Below, one piece after another: positions 1-9,171 of a stretch of 64,000 nt of DNA; position 1 is the stretch's first letter; each line of letters opens with the position of its first letter. The stretch spans positions 310,001 through 374,000 of the forward strand of contig NZ_CP078067.1 in NCBI RefSeq assembly GCF_019195395.1, in the 5' to 3' direction. Source of the stretch: Kaistella faecalis (GTDB taxonomy: Bacteria; Bacteroidota; Bacteroidia; Flavobacteriales; Weeksellaceae). The notes beneath the pieces are model-generated. The model saw nothing but the letters and a program-made list of their open reading frames with translations, made no database searches and had not been told where the DNA came from. Made by a program: the position numbers and the translations under genes.

Positions 1-1
1 A

Positions 2-2071
2 ATCTGGCCCGATGCCAAGCCTCCCATTGCCGAAAAGCAGGATCACATCCGAGAAATTCACGGTGAAAAAGTGAACGATCCGTATTACTGGATGATCGAT
101 TATTTCAAAAAAGGAAAAGATTCTACCAAAGTTGTCAACTATCTTACCGCCGAAAATGCCTACCTCGAAACGATGATGGCGGATACCAAACAGCTGCGCG
201 ACAACCTTTATCAGGAAATGAAGGCAAGGATTAAGGAAAAAGACGAAAGTGTTCCGGTTTTCAAAAATGGTTATTATTACTATTCGCGCACCGAAACTGG
301 CAAGCAGTATTTCAAATATTGCCGCAAAAAAGGAAGCCTTTCCGCTCCGGAAGAAATTCTTCTCGATGTAGACCAAATGGCCGAAGGAAAAGCTTATTAT
401 GCCGCCACCGGCTTCAGCATTTCGCCCGATAACTCCAAATTAATCTTCGGGGTTGATGATGTTTCGCGCCGACAGTACAGTTTGTTTTTAAAGGATTTAA
501 ACACCGCAAAAATTACTGATTTAGGAATTAAAAACACCGAAGGCAACGCAGTTTGGGCTGCCGACAACAAAACAATTTTTTATACGGCCAAAAATGATGT
601 CACGCTTTTATCTGAAAAAATTAAAAGACACACTTTAGGAACCGATCCATCAAAAGATGCGGTGGTTTACGAAGAAAAAGACAACACCAACTATATTGGA
701 GTCGGTAAATCGAAGAACGAAAAATACATCATGATTTATTCTTCAGCGACTACCAGTTCAGAGGTTCGCTATCTGCCGGCCGATAATCCTAACGGAGGTT
801 TCAAAGTTTTCCAGCCGCGGATGAAAGATGTTCTGTATGACATTACTCCTTTGGAAGATAAATTCCTGATTACCACCAACAAAGACGCTTTAAATTTCAA
901 AGTAATGGAAACGCCCATCAATAAAACGGGTGTTGAAAACTGGAAAGATTTAGTTCCGCACCGAAAAGATGTACTGATGTTGGGAATTGATGAATTTAAA
1001 AATTTCCTTGTATTTTCTGAAAGACAGAACGGGCTTTCGCAACTTGTAATTCAGGACAGAAAAACACAGAAAAAAGAATTTCTGAAGTTCGATGAACCCG
1101 CCTACATGATCCGAAGCATGAACAATCCGGAATACAATACCGATAATTTCCGTTTTGCATATACTTCGATGATTACACCCAGTTCGCAATATGAACAGAA
1201 TCTGGTAACTGGTAAAAGAACATTGCTGAAACAGCAGGAAGTTTTGGGCGGATATGATAAAAACCTGTACGCCACAGAACGGGTTTTTGCCACTGCCAAA
1301 GACGGCACGAAAATTCCGGTTTCAATTGTTTACAAAAAAAACTTTGAGAAAAACGGAAAAAATCCGCTATTGCTTTACGGTTACGGTTCCTACGGAAATT
1401 CGATGGAAGCTACCTTCAGCTCTACAAGACTGAGTTTGCTCGACCGAGGTTTTGCTTTTGCGATTGCACACATCCGCGGCGGACAGGAAATGGGCCGACA
1501 ATGGTATGAAGACGGAAAGATGATGAAAAAAATCAATACTTTCACAGATTTTATTGATGCAGGAGAATTTTTAGTGAAAGAAAAATACACTTCACCGGAA
1601 CATCTTTACGCACAGGGCGGTTCTGCAGGTGGTTTGCTGATGGGTGCAGTGGTAAATATGAAACCCGAGCTCTGGAACGGTGTTATTGCACAAGTTCCTT
1701 TCGTAGATGTTGTGAATACCATGCTCGACGAAAGCATTCCATTAACTACAAATGAATACGATGAATGGGGAAATCCAAACAATAAGGATGCATATTTTTA
1801 CATGAAATCTTACTCTCCTTATGAAAATATCCAGAAGAAGAATTATCCGAATATTCTGATTACTACAGGATTACACGATTCTCAGGTTCAGTATTTTGAG
1901 CCGGCAAAATGGGCCGCAAAACTCCGCGACCTTAAAACGGATAAAAACGCAGTATTGCTGAAAACCGAAATGGCTTACGGTCATGGCGGGGCATCAGGAA
2001 GATTCGATTATCTGAAAGATGTTGCCTGGGACTATGCATTTCTTTTGAAATTAGAGGGAATCACCAAATAA
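2..2071 (+). CDS. Prolyl oligopeptidase family (S9A) serine peptidase, 5' truncated by window edge
   Basis: This is a serine peptidase that cleaves short peptides after proline or basic residues; the family includes prolyl oligopeptidase and oligopeptidase B. The frame is open from base 2, and the residues before the GTG at 71 (HGEKVNDPYYWM region) are the conserved family N-terminus. The true start is therefore outside the window and the GTG is not the start. An N-terminal beta-propeller region precedes the alpha/beta hydrolase domain. The catalytic triad is visible: Ser in GGSAGG (codon at 1622), Asp in LHDSQV (codon at 1877) and His in YGHGG (codon at 1982). A strong terminator follows at once, so tpiA has its own transcription or only partial readthrough. 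Oligopeptidase B-like substrate preference is possible but not decidable here. Confidence 0.93.
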   Translation: MWPDAKPPIAEKQDHIREIHGEKVNDPYYWMIDYFKKGKDSTKVVNYLTAENAYLETMMADTKQLRDNLYQEMKARIKEKDESVPVFKNGYYYYSRTETGKQYFKYCRKKGSLSAPEEILLDVDQMAEGKAYYAATGFSISPDNSKLIFGVDDVSRRQYSLFLKDLNTAKITDLGIKNTEGNAVWAADNKTIFYTAKNDVTLLSEKIKRHTLGTDPSKDAVVYEEKDNTNYIGVGKSKNEKYIMIYSSATTSSEVRYLPADNPNGGFKVFQPRMKDVLYDITPLEDKFLITTNKDALNFKVMETPINKTGVENWKDLVPHRKDVLMLGIDEFKNFLVFSERQNGLSQLVIQDRKTQKKEFLKFDEPAYMIRSMNNPEYNTDNFRFAYTSMITPSSQYEQNLVTGKRTLLKQQEVLGGYDKNLYATERVFATAKDGTKIPVSIVYKKNFEKNGKNPLLLYGYGSYGNSMEATFSSTRLSLLDRGFAFAIAHIRGGQEMGRQWYEDGKMMKKINTFTDFIDAGEFLVKEKYTSPEHLYAQGGSAGGLLMGAVVNMKPELWNGVIAQVPFVDVVNTMLDESIPLTTNEYDEWGNPNNKDAYFYMKSYSPYENIQKKNYPNILITTGLHDSQVQYFEPAKWAAKLRDLKTDKNAVLLKTEMAYGHGGASGRFDYLKDVAWDYAFLLKLEGITK

Positions 2072-2087
2072 CTGAATGCAAATTTTT

Positions 2088-2127
2088 AAAGCGGAATGAC
2101 GGTAATCATTCCGCTTTATTTTTTTTA
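2088..2127 (+). terminator. Rho-independent terminator after S9 peptidase gene
   Basis: A perfect 12-bp inverted repeat (AAAGCGGAATGA at 2088-2099 and its complement at 2106-2117) has a 6-nt loop and is followed by a run of eight T within 2118-2127. It lies 17 bp after the peptidase stop codon. Confidence 0.9.
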
Positions 2128-2170
2128 TCACCGAATATTTCGGATTTTTGTGAAAATTAAAAGAAAAACT

Positions 2171-2932
2171 ATGAGAAAAAATATCGTTGCAGGAAACTGG
2201 AAGATGAACAAAAATGTGATTGAGGCCCAACAACTCATGTTTCAGTTACTCGAGTACACAAAAAATAACGCCACCAACTGTGAAGTCTGGATCGCGCCGC
2301 CTTCACTTTATCTTATGATGGCTAAAGATCTTTATGAGCATGATGAAATCGGCGTTTTCGCACAGGACATGAGTGAACATGAAAGCGGAGCTTATACCGG
2401 AGAAATTTCTGCTGATATGCTGGAATCCATCGATGCAACCGGTGCAATTATCGGTCATTCCGAACGCAGACAATACCACGGTGAAACCGATTCACACTGC
2501 AACAGAAAAGTAAAGCTGGCTTTGGATAAAGGTTTAACTCCAATCTATTGCAACGGGGAAACTTTAGAACAAAGAAAATCCGGACAACATTTAGAAGTGG
2601 TAAAAAACCAGACAGAAGTGGCGTTGTTTACGCTTTCTGCTGAAGAAATTAAGAAAGTTGTTATCGCTTACGAACCCGTTTGGGCCATCGGAACCGGCGA
2701 AACGGCGACTCCGGATCAGGCTCAGGAAATCCACGCGCATATCAGAAGTTTAATCGCTGCAAAATACGGACAGGAAGTTGCCGACGAAATTTCAATTTTA
2801 TATGGCGGTTCTGTGAAACCTGATAACGCGAAAGAAATTTTCTCACAACCCGATATAGACGGTGGTTTGATTGGTGGCGCAGCTTTGAAAATTGAAGATT
2901 TTGCGAAGATTATTGAAGGATTTAATGCTTAA
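2171..2932 (+). CDS. tpiA: Triose-phosphate isomerase
   Basis: Cytosolic glycolytic enzyme interconverting dihydroxyacetone phosphate and glyceraldehyde 3-phosphate. The 253-residue protein is full length for the TIM-barrel family. The substrate-binding motif GNWKMNK spans residues 8-14 (Lys11), the electrophilic His96 lies in IGHSERR, and the catalytic Glu168 lies in AYEPVWAIGTG. The phosphate-binding GGSVKP and GGLIGGA loops are near the C-terminus. The frame is open upstream from 2096, but the family N-terminus MRKNIVAGNWK fixes the start at 2171. The next gene starts 8 bp after the stop, so the two are probably co-transcribed. Confidence 0.97.
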   Translation: MRKNIVAGNWKMNKNVIEAQQLMFQLLEYTKNNATNCEVWIAPPSLYLMMAKDLYEHDEIGVFAQDMSEHESGAYTGEISADMLESIDATGAIIGHSERRQYHGETDSHCNRKVKLALDKGLTPIYCNGETLEQRKSGQHLEVVKNQTEVALFTLSAEEIKKVVIAYEPVWAIGTGETATPDQAQEIHAHIRSLIAAKYGQEVADEISILYGGSVKPDNAKEIFSQPDIDGGLIGGAALKIEDFAKIIEGFNA

Positions 2933-2939
2933 TTTCCAA

Positions 2940-3605
2940 ATGAAAAAAGTACTTACTCTCGCCTCAATTCTGATCGGAGGACTTTTGTTTTCGCAGGTGA
3001 AAATCCCAAAAAACTCATCAAAAGGAACGATCACGACATCCACAGACTTAAATATAAATTATACTCATCTGGTTTATGAAAAAGGAAAGGTAACCTTCAT
3101 TAATTCTGAAACCGGAAAAGAGGAATTTCTTTACGACAGTTCTATAAAAAGTATGATTTATGATGCTGAAACAGTTAATGAAACCGCAACTCCAAAAGCT
3201 GAATCCGCAGTTGCCCATACGATCTTAAAACAGTCTTCAGAAAGTTCTTTAGCGAAAAATAATTTCATTAATAACACAGATTATATTAAAGCCAAAAAAC
3301 TGAGCCAGTTAGGAACTGGATTTCTGGTAGGTGGCGGCGCCTGTTTTCTGGTTGGTGGTATTCTGAATTTATCTTCAGGTTCAGGACAAACAGTGAATGA
3401 AGTAAACCAAAAAGCTGAATCCCAAGGCAGCCCAATTCCGCTAATCATTGGATTGGCCGGAATGGGTGCCGGATTGGTGATGAAAATTTCAGGAAATTCT
3501 CAGATGAAAAAGATAAAAAATAATTCTGCTTTCATTTTAAAACCGGCCAATGAATATTTTGTGGTTACAAACGGTGACGGTGTAGGGATTAAAATGAAAT
3601 TTTAA
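2940..3605 (+). CDS. Exported or membrane protein of unknown function
   Basis: I do not recognise this 221-residue protein. The start at 2940 gives a clean signal peptide (MKKVLTLASILIGGLLFSQ); the open frame further upstream runs into tpiA and is not used. Two Gly-rich hydrophobic stretches (around residues 122-145 and 160-180) could form a helical hairpin or a small membrane anchor, separated by a Ser/Gln-rich linker. The N-terminal part is rich in Ser and Thr, with an early basic patch. It follows tpiA by 8 bp and is followed by a bidirectional terminator, so it is the last gene of that unit. No catalytic motif is visible. Confidence 0.6.
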   Translation: MKKVLTLASILIGGLLFSQVKIPKNSSKGTITTSTDLNINYTHLVYEKGKVTFINSETGKEEFLYDSSIKSMIYDAETVNETATPKAESAVAHTILKQSSESSLAKNNFINNTDYIKAKKLSQLGTGFLVGGGACFLVGGILNLSSGSGQTVNEVNQKAESQGSPIPLIIGLAGMGAGLVMKISGNSQMKKIKNNSAFILKPANEYFVVTNGDGVGIKMKF

Positions 3606-3618
3606 TTGGATAAACAAA

Positions 3619-3646
3619 AAAGAACGCAAATTGCGTTCTTTTTTTA
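3619..3646. terminator. Bidirectional terminator between convergent genes
   Basis: The inverted repeat AAGAACGCAA/TTGCGTTCTT is flanked by A-runs on the left and T-runs on the right. It can therefore terminate both the plus-strand gene ending at 3605 and the minus-strand clpP unit ending at 3663. Confidence 0.85.
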
Positions 3647-3662
3647 TTCCTTATTCCTTAAT

Positions 3663-4346
3663 TTACTTATCTAATTTTCTTTCCAGAACTTCATCTACCA
3701 TTCCGTATTCTTTTGCTTCAGATGAAGTCATCCAGTAATCACGGTCTGACGCTTTTTCAACCCATTCGTAGGTTTGCCCGGAGTGGTTTGCGATAATATC
3801 GTAAAGCTCTTTTTTAAGCTTCAGCATTTCTCTCAGATTAATTTCCATATCGGAAGCTACACCCTGTGCACCGCCTGAAGGCTGGTGAATCATCACTCTG
3901 GAGTGTTTCAGGGCCGAACGCTTTCCTTTCTCACCAGCTACCAATAATACTGCGCCCATAGAAGCCGCCATACCGGTACAGATGGTAGAAACATCAGGCT
4001 TAATGATCTGCATCGTATCATAAATTCCCAATCCTGCATAAACACTTCCACCCGGAGAGTTGATGTAAATCTGGATATCTTTGGAAGCATCAGAACTTTC
4101 TAAAAATAAAAGCTGCGCTGTTACGATATTGGCTACCTGATCGTCGATTCCTGTTCCCAAAAAGATAATGCGGTCCATCATCAAACGCGAAAAAACGTCC
4201 ATTTGAGCAACGTTCAAACGTCTCTCCTCCATAATATAAGGGGTAAGATTCGTTGGTCCGTATATGCTCATATACTGGTCTGTTGCCAATCCGCTGTTAC
4301 CTAAATGTTTTACAGAGAAATCCCTGAAATCTTTTTTTATGTCCAT
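3663..4346 (-). CDS. clpP: ATP-dependent Clp protease proteolytic subunit
   Basis: Barrel-forming serine peptidase that degrades unfolded proteins together with a Clp ATPase. The 227-residue protein includes an N-terminal propeptide-like segment of about 25-30 residues. The catalytic Ser129 lies in GMAASMGA, His154 in HQPSGGA, and Asp203 in SDRDYWM. The conserved oligomerisation strand INSPGGSVYAGLGIYDTM is present. It starts 30 bp after dnaG on the same strand, and the two probably share a transcript. No clpX follows here; the downstream side ends in a bidirectional terminator. Confidence 0.97.
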   Translation of the reverse strand: MDIKKDFRDFSVKHLGNSGLATDQYMSIYGPTNLTPYIMEERRLNVAQMDVFSRLMMDRIIFLGTGIDDQVANIVTAQLLFLESSDASKDIQIYINSPGGSVYAGLGIYDTMQIIKPDVSTICTGMAASMGAVLLVAGEKGKRSALKHSRVMIHQPSGGAQGVASDMEINLREMLKLKKELYDIIANHSGQTYEWVEKASDRDYWMTSSEAKEYGMVDEVLERKLDK

Positions 4347-4376
4347 ATTACTATTTTTATTTTCTGCTTTTCTAAA

Positions 4377-6353
4377 TTACAATTTCTGTTCCCTAAAAAA
4401 AATATGCCCTTTTGTCACTAATCGGTTCAGCGTTTGGTTAATTTGGTCCAAAAGCGATTTTAAAGTCTGTATTTTCTTTATGGTTTCATAATATTCAGTC
4501 TCACTGCCGTTTCTCTGTTCATTCAAAAGGTTCCGGTACTGATAGATTATTTTCTCAATGAAATGACCTTTATGAATCAAAATATCATCTTCAATCTGGG
4601 CAGCGATTTTATCTCCCAATTTTGGCGGGAAAATATTGCTTTTCTCCCAGTTGCTTAACTGATACGGCTCCAGAATAGCGTCCGAAACCTTCATTACGAT
4701 ATTTTGGTCCATTAAAGTTAAGAAAAAATCGCCCTTAATGATTTTATTATTTGCGATTCCGCTCTTTAATTCCTCAATAATCGTCTTATTAACTTTTGAC
4801 TGTATTTCGTAATCATCTTCCTCCAAATGGTTTAAAATTTCTTCTAAAACTGAAATCTGATACGGCTGGTTCTCGGAATTTACCTTATTCAAAATATGAT
4901 CGCCGAAATTAAGAACATGGCTCACCAGTTTTTCTTCCAGTTCTAAAAGAGGATCAAGGCTTTCAACCGCTTCCGGAACTTTTTCGAGTTTTACCGGCGC
5001 GGGAGTTTCCTGTCTTTGCTGCGGCGAAATATGTTGTTTCTGAACCTGCTTCTGAACGTTAAGTTCATTAAAAAGCGACTGCTCCGAAATTCCGAATTTG
5101 GCAGAAACTTCCTTTAGGTAAACTTCCTGCTTCAGCGCGTTCTGCACAAAAGCAACAGATTTTACAATATCACGGATCGATTCTGCTTTTTTAATCGGAT
5201 CATTTCCGGCTTCTTTCAGTAAAATTTCAGCTTTGAAATCGATAAAATCTTTCGCTTCATTCTTAATGAAATTTTCCACATATTCCTGCGGATGTTTCCT
5301 CGAAAACGAATCTGGGTCATCACCATCCGGAAAAAGCAAAACACGGATGTTCATTGCTTCCGAAAGCAGCATGTCGATACTTCTGAAACTCGCCTTAATT
5401 CCCGCAGAATCACCGTCAAAAAGAATCGTTACGTTTTCCGTAAGACGCTTGATGAGTTTGATTTGTTCTACGGTCAAGGCAGTTCCAGAACTGGAAACAA
5501 CATTTTCAATTCCTGCCTGATGAAGCGCGATTACGTCCATATAACCTTCTACAAGAAGGCAGAGATTATTTTTAGAAATCGCCTGTTTGCCTTGGCTTAA
5601 ACCGTAAAGAACATTTGATTTATGGTAAATCTCTGTTTCCGGCGAATTGAGATATTTCGCGGTTTTAATATTGTTCCGAAGGATTCTGCCACCAAAACCT
5701 AAAACTCTCCCGGAAAAACTATGAATGGGGAAAATAACCCGTTCGCGGAAACGGTCTACACCTGTCGGCGTGTTTTCCGGAAAAATAGACAGTCCGGATT
5801 TCTCTAAAATTTCTTTGGAATAGCCTTTATCTAGAGCAAACCTTGTAAAAGTATCTTTCTGCTCCGGCGAATAACCTAACTGAAATTTCCTGATGATATC
5901 ATCGCGAAGTTCACGCTCCTTGAAATACGAATATCCCACTGTTTTTCCCTCTTCTGTTTCAAAAAGCTGGTGCTGGAAAAAATCATTCGCGATTTCATGA
6001 ATTTTATAAAGAATCTCTTTATCCGTTTGCGACTGCTTTTCGTCCTCGGAAAGCTCGCGGCGGTCTTCTTCAATTTCGATTCCGTACTTTTTGGCAGCGT
6101 GGCGAAGCGCTTCAGGATAAGTAAAATTTTCAATTTCCATGAGGAAAGAAATCGCTGTACCCCCTTTTCCACTGGAAAAATCTTTCCAGATTTGCTTACT
6201 CGGTGATACGATAAAGCTGGGCGACTTTTCTTCATGAAAAGGACTCAGACCTTTGAAATTGGATCCTGCTCTTTTCAGCTGTACGTATTCGCCAATAATT
6301 TCTTCCACCCGAATTGTGGAAAATATTTTATCGATAGTCGCTTTAGAAATCAT
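4377..6353 (-). CDS. dnaG: DNA primase with degenerate zinc-finger domain
   Basis: Synthesises RNA primers at the replication fork together with the replicative helicase. Domain order is an N-terminal zinc-finger-like fold (residues 1-100), an RNA polymerase/Toprim core (LLVEGYMDV, then FDGDSAGIKAS), and a C-terminal helicase-interaction region with a Gln-rich linker. In the usual CHC2 motif the ligands are C-P-F-H and C-x2-C. Here they read S37-P-F-H40, then D58 and S61, so three of four zinc ligands are missing while the surrounding fold residues (KSPSF, VSPSKQ) are kept. From memory this loss is common among flavobacteria, so the gene is probably functional. Length (658) is normal. It is upstream of clpP and divergent from the asparaginase gene. 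Confidence 0.95.
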   Translation of the reverse strand: MISKATIDKIFSTIRVEEIIGEYVQLKRAGSNFKGLSPFHEEKSPSFIVSPSKQIWKDFSSGKGGTAISFLMEIENFTYPEALRHAAKKYGIEIEEDRRELSEDEKQSQTDKEILYKIHEIANDFFQHQLFETEEGKTVGYSYFKERELRDDIIRKFQLGYSPEQKDTFTRFALDKGYSKEILEKSGLSIFPENTPTGVDRFRERVIFPIHSFSGRVLGFGGRILRNNIKTAKYLNSPETEIYHKSNVLYGLSQGKQAISKNNLCLLVEGYMDVIALHQAGIENVVSSSGTALTVEQIKLIKRLTENVTILFDGDSAGIKASFRSIDMLLSEAMNIRVLLFPDGDDPDSFSRKHPQEYVENFIKNEAKDFIDFKAEILLKEAGNDPIKKAESIRDIVKSVAFVQNALKQEVYLKEVSAKFGISEQSLFNELNVQKQVQKQHISPQQRQETPAPVKLEKVPEAVESLDPLLELEEKLVSHVLNFGDHILNKVNSENQPYQISVLEEILNHLEEDDYEIQSKVNKTIIEELKSGIANNKIIKGDFFLTLMDQNIVMKVSDAILEPYQLSNWEKSNIFPPKLGDKIAAQIEDDILIHKGHFIEKIIYQYRNLLNEQRNGSETEYYETIKKIQTLKSLLDQINQTLNRLVTKGHIFFREQKL

Positions 6354-6441
6354 TCGGTAAAAATAGGAAATTACTGGTTGAAATCTTAAAATACCTCCAA
6401 ACTTTTAGGCACTCGCTTCACCTGTGACTTCAAATTTTCAG

Positions 6442-6449
6442 TATTTTTG
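6442..6449 (+). promoter_or_regulatory. Candidate -7 box (TATTTTTG) for isoaspartyl peptidase gene
   Basis: This matches the Bacteroidetes -7 consensus TAnnTTTG, 16 bp before the ATG at 6466. I see no matching -33 TTTG at the expected distance, so support is moderate. Confidence 0.45.
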
Positions 6450-6465
6450 ATGAAATTTTTAATTC

Positions 6466-7461
6466 ATGCAAAAACTCTGTATTGTTCTGCTGATCTTTAT
6501 TAACACATTCTTTTCAGCCCAAAAAAAATACGTCCTTGTACTTCATGGAGGCGCAGGAACCATTACCCGGGAAAACATGACCGCCGAAAAAGAGAAAGCG
6601 TATCGCGCAAAACTTACCGAAGCGCTGAAAGCTGGCTATGCAGAAATCATGAAAGGGAAATCGTCAGTTGACGCGGTGGCTGCAGCGATAATTATTATGG
6701 AAGATTCTCCCCTCTTCAACGCGGGCAAGGGCGCTGTATTTACTTCTGACGGAAAAAATGAACTCGATGCTGCTATCATGTTTGGAAAAGATAAATCAGC
6801 CGGAGCAGTTGCTGCTATTCACACGGTTAAGAACCCGATAAAAGCAGCGATTGCTGTAATGCAGAACAGTGAGCATGTAATGATGATCGGTGAAGGCGCA
6901 GAAATTTTCGCTAAGGGACAGGGTTTAGAAATTGTAAATCCCGACTATTTCTGGACCAAAGACCGCTGGGATGGTTTACAGAAACTGAAAGCAAAAGAAA
7001 ACAATAAAAAAACTACACAAAACCATTTTCCGGAAGCTTACGAAGTCGATCAGAAATTCGGAACGGTCGGTGCGGTTGCTTTAGATAAAGACGGTAATAT
7101 CGCGGCAGGCACTTCCACTGGTGGAATGACCAATAAAAAATTCGGCAGAATCGGCGATGCACCCATTATCGGCGCAGGCACCTATGCCAACGCTCAGGTT
7201 GGAATATCAGCCACCGGCTGGGGTGAGTTTTTCATCCGTACTACCGCTGCCAGAACTCTCGCAGCTAAAATGGAATATCAAAATAAAGATATAAAATCTG
7301 CGTCGGGGGAAGTTATCGCTGAAATTGAAAAAATAGGCGGCGACGGAGGCTTGATCGCACTGGATAGAGACGGAAATATTGCCATGCCTTTCAACACAGC
7401 CGGCATGTACCGCGGCGCAGTAACCGAAAACGGACAGGTTGAAATCGAAATCTACAAATAG
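6466..7461 (+). CDS. Isoaspartyl peptidase/L-asparaginase (Ntn hydrolase), exported
   Basis: Plant-type asparaginase family member that hydrolyses L-asparagine and isoaspartyl dipeptides after autocleavage into alpha and beta subunits. A signal peptide (ending near FFSAQ, residue 18) directs it to the periplasm. The family landmarks are the HGGAG motif near the N-terminus, the FNAGKG loop, and the autocleavage/catalytic Thr in FGTVGAVA, followed by TSTGGMTNK and GDAPIIGAGTYA. At 331 residues it is full length. tsaE begins 13 bp after the stop, so the two are probably co-transcribed although functionally unrelated. Confidence 0.93.
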   Translation: MQKLCIVLLIFINTFFSAQKKYVLVLHGGAGTITRENMTAEKEKAYRAKLTEALKAGYAEIMKGKSSVDAVAAAIIIMEDSPLFNAGKGAVFTSDGKNELDAAIMFGKDKSAGAVAAIHTVKNPIKAAIAVMQNSEHVMMIGEGAEIFAKGQGLEIVNPDYFWTKDRWDGLQKLKAKENNKKTTQNHFPEAYEVDQKFGTVGAVALDKDGNIAAGTSTGGMTNKKFGRIGDAPIIGAGTYANAQVGISATGWGEFFIRTTAARTLAAKMEYQNKDIKSASGEVIAEIEKIGGDGGLIALDRDGNIAMPFNTAGMYRGAVTENGQVEIEIYK

Positions 7462-7474
7462 AATCAAAAAAATA

Positions 7475-7882
7475 ATGGAATTCAAAATCAGTAAAATTGA
7501 AGACTGGCAAAAAGTAGTAGAGGAAATTCTGCCTCAGCTTCACCACAATATTCTTCTTTTAAAAGGAAATCTTGGCGCCGGCAAAACTACTTTCACTAAA
7601 TTCCTGTTGAAAAACATGGGCAGCAGCGACGAAGTTTCTTCGCCCACCTACGCGATTGTGAACGAATATCATTTACCGAAAGGCAATATTTTCCATTTCG
7701 ATCTCTACCGCATGAAAAACATTGTTGAAGTATATGACATCGGAATTGAGGAATATCTGGACAACGCTTTGCTGTGCATTATTGAATGGCCCGAAATTTA
7801 CGAAGACGAACTTGCAGATCTGCCTCACCACGAAATAAAAATAACTGTGAATGATGAAGAAAGGGCTGTAGTTTTCAGATAA
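7475..7882 (+). CDS. tsaE: tRNA threonylcarbamoyladenosine biosynthesis ATPase TsaE
   Basis: Small P-loop ATPase of the TsaB-TsaD-TsaE complex that makes t6A37 in ANN-decoding tRNAs. The 135-residue protein has a Walker A motif GNLGAGKTT (residues 31-39), the switch-like SSPTYAIVNEY stretch, Asp76 in HFDLYR, and the IIEWPE motif. The ATG at 7475 was chosen because the family N-terminus begins just before the P-loop; the longer open frame overlaps the upstream gene. Neighbouring genes do not belong to the pathway. Confidence 0.94.
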   Translation: MEFKISKIEDWQKVVEEILPQLHHNILLLKGNLGAGKTTFTKFLLKNMGSSDEVSSPTYAIVNEYHLPKGNIFHFDLYRMKNIVEVYDIGIEEYLDNALLCIIEWPEIYEDELADLPHHEIKITVNDEERAVVFR

Positions 7883-7912
7883 ATTTTAATTCTGATAATC
7901 ATTAAATCATTG

Positions 7913-7920
7913 TATCTTTG
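7913..7920 (+). promoter_or_regulatory. Candidate -7 box (TATCTTTG) for alanine dehydrogenase
   Basis: Exact match to TAnnTTTG in the 95-bp gap before the ATG at 7978. A good -33 partner is not evident. Confidence 0.45.
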
Positions 7921-7977
7921 TGGCTTTATTTATCGACTATCAATAACTTACCCCTTGCATTAGCAAGATCATAAATA

Positions 7978-9171
7978 ATGAGCAGTACAAATATTTTCAC
8001 TCCTTTTTCTGAGCAGGAATTAATGCCGCAGGAAGAAAAACTGGAAGTAATAAAAAAAGGAAAACAGTTTGCGATCGGAGTACCGAAAGAGACCTGTCTC
8101 AATGAGCGCAGAACATGCCTAACTCCCGATGCAGTACAGGTTTTGGTTGAACACGGCCACCATATCGTCGTGGAATCCGGTGCCGGTGAAGGATCTTTCT
8201 TTACAGATCTGCAATATTCCGAAGCCGGCGCACAAATTACCCAGAATGCTCAGGAAGCTTTTCAGCAGGACCTCGTTCTTAAGATTAACCCGCCAACTAC
8301 CGAGGAAATTGAGTTTTTAAAGCCCTGCACTTATTTAATTTCCGCACTGCAGATTAATTTGCGGGATCAGGAATATTTTAAAAAACTTGCCGAGAAGAAA
8401 ATTAACGCTATTGCATTCGAATTCATTGTTGATGAATACAAGCAGCTTTCACTTGTGCGTCTTATTGGTGAAATTGCAGGTAATATTTCTATTCTTTACG
8501 CTGCAGAACTTCTTGCGCTTTCGAACGGTTTAATGCTGGGCGGGATTACCGGAGTTCGGCCGACCGAAGTAGTAATCCTCGGCGCAGGAATCGTAGGTGA
8601 ATTTGCTACCAAAGCAGCTTTAGGACTGGGTGCAAGTGTAAAAGTTTTCGATAATTCACTTTCAAAACTCCGAAGACTTCACATGATGGTTGACGGTAGA
8701 GTTCCAACTTCAATCATCGATCCTAAGGAACTTTCAAAAAGCTTAAAGAGAGCCGACGTAGTAATCGGAGCACTTTCAAAAATAAGCCTCTGCCCGATCG
8801 TTACAGAAGAAATGGTTTCTAAAATGAAAAAAGGGAGCGTAATTATCGACGTAACCATCGACAACGGAAAAGTGATCGAGACATCTGAACTTACTGATAT
8901 GGAAAATCCCTATATCATTAAACATGGTGTGATACACTGCGGTTTACCGAATTTAACATCGAAAATGCCGAGAACTACCACCAAAGCCGTTTCTAATTTC
9001 TTTTTGAGTTATCTTCTGAATTATGATGAAGAAGGCGGTTTCGACAATATGCTGATCCGCAAAAATGAAATGAAACAGTCGCTTTATATGTACAAAGGTC
9101 GTCATACCAAAAAACTGATTTGCGACCGTTTCGACTTAACCTATCATGACATCAATCTTCTAATTTTTTAA
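7978..9171 (+). CDS. ald: Alanine dehydrogenase
   Basis: NAD-dependent enzyme that reversibly converts L-alanine to pyruvate and ammonia. The N-terminal domain has the family sequence GVPKETCLNERRTCLTPDAV, followed by ESGAGEGSFFTD. The Rossmann domain has the fingerprint VVILGAGIVGEFATKAALGLGA, and a C-terminal PNTs-like domain includes ITGVRPTEV and HCGLPNLTSKMPRTTT. The 397-residue length and an N-terminal extension of about 30 residues are in the range for the Bacteroidetes form. The stop codon directly abuts the ATG of the next small gene. PntA transhydrogenase subunits share this fold, but the absence of pntB and the alanine-dehydrogenase residues favour Ald. Confidence 0.9.
   Translation: MSSTNIFTPFSEQELMPQEEKLEVIKKGKQFAIGVPKETCLNERRTCLTPDAVQVLVEHGHHIVVESGAGEGSFFTDLQYSEAGAQITQNAQEAFQQDLVLKINPPTTEEIEFLKPCTYLISALQINLRDQEYFKKLAEKKINAIAFEFIVDEYKQLSLVRLIGEIAGNISILYAAELLALSNGLMLGGITGVRPTEVVILGAGIVGEFATKAALGLGASVKVFDNSLSKLRRLHMMVDGRVPTSIIDPKELSKSLKRADVVIGALSKISLCPIVTEEMVSKMKKGSVIIDVTIDNGKVIETSELTDMENPYIIKHGVIHCGLPNLTSKMPRTTTKAVSNFFLSYLLNYDEEGGFDNMLIRKNEMKQSLYMYKGRHTKKLICDRFDLTYHDINLLIF

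Noticed and set aside
5233..5600. Plus-strand open frames inside dnaG
   Set aside because: They are opposite-strand shadows of a clear primase gene, with no start context and no recognisable domain.
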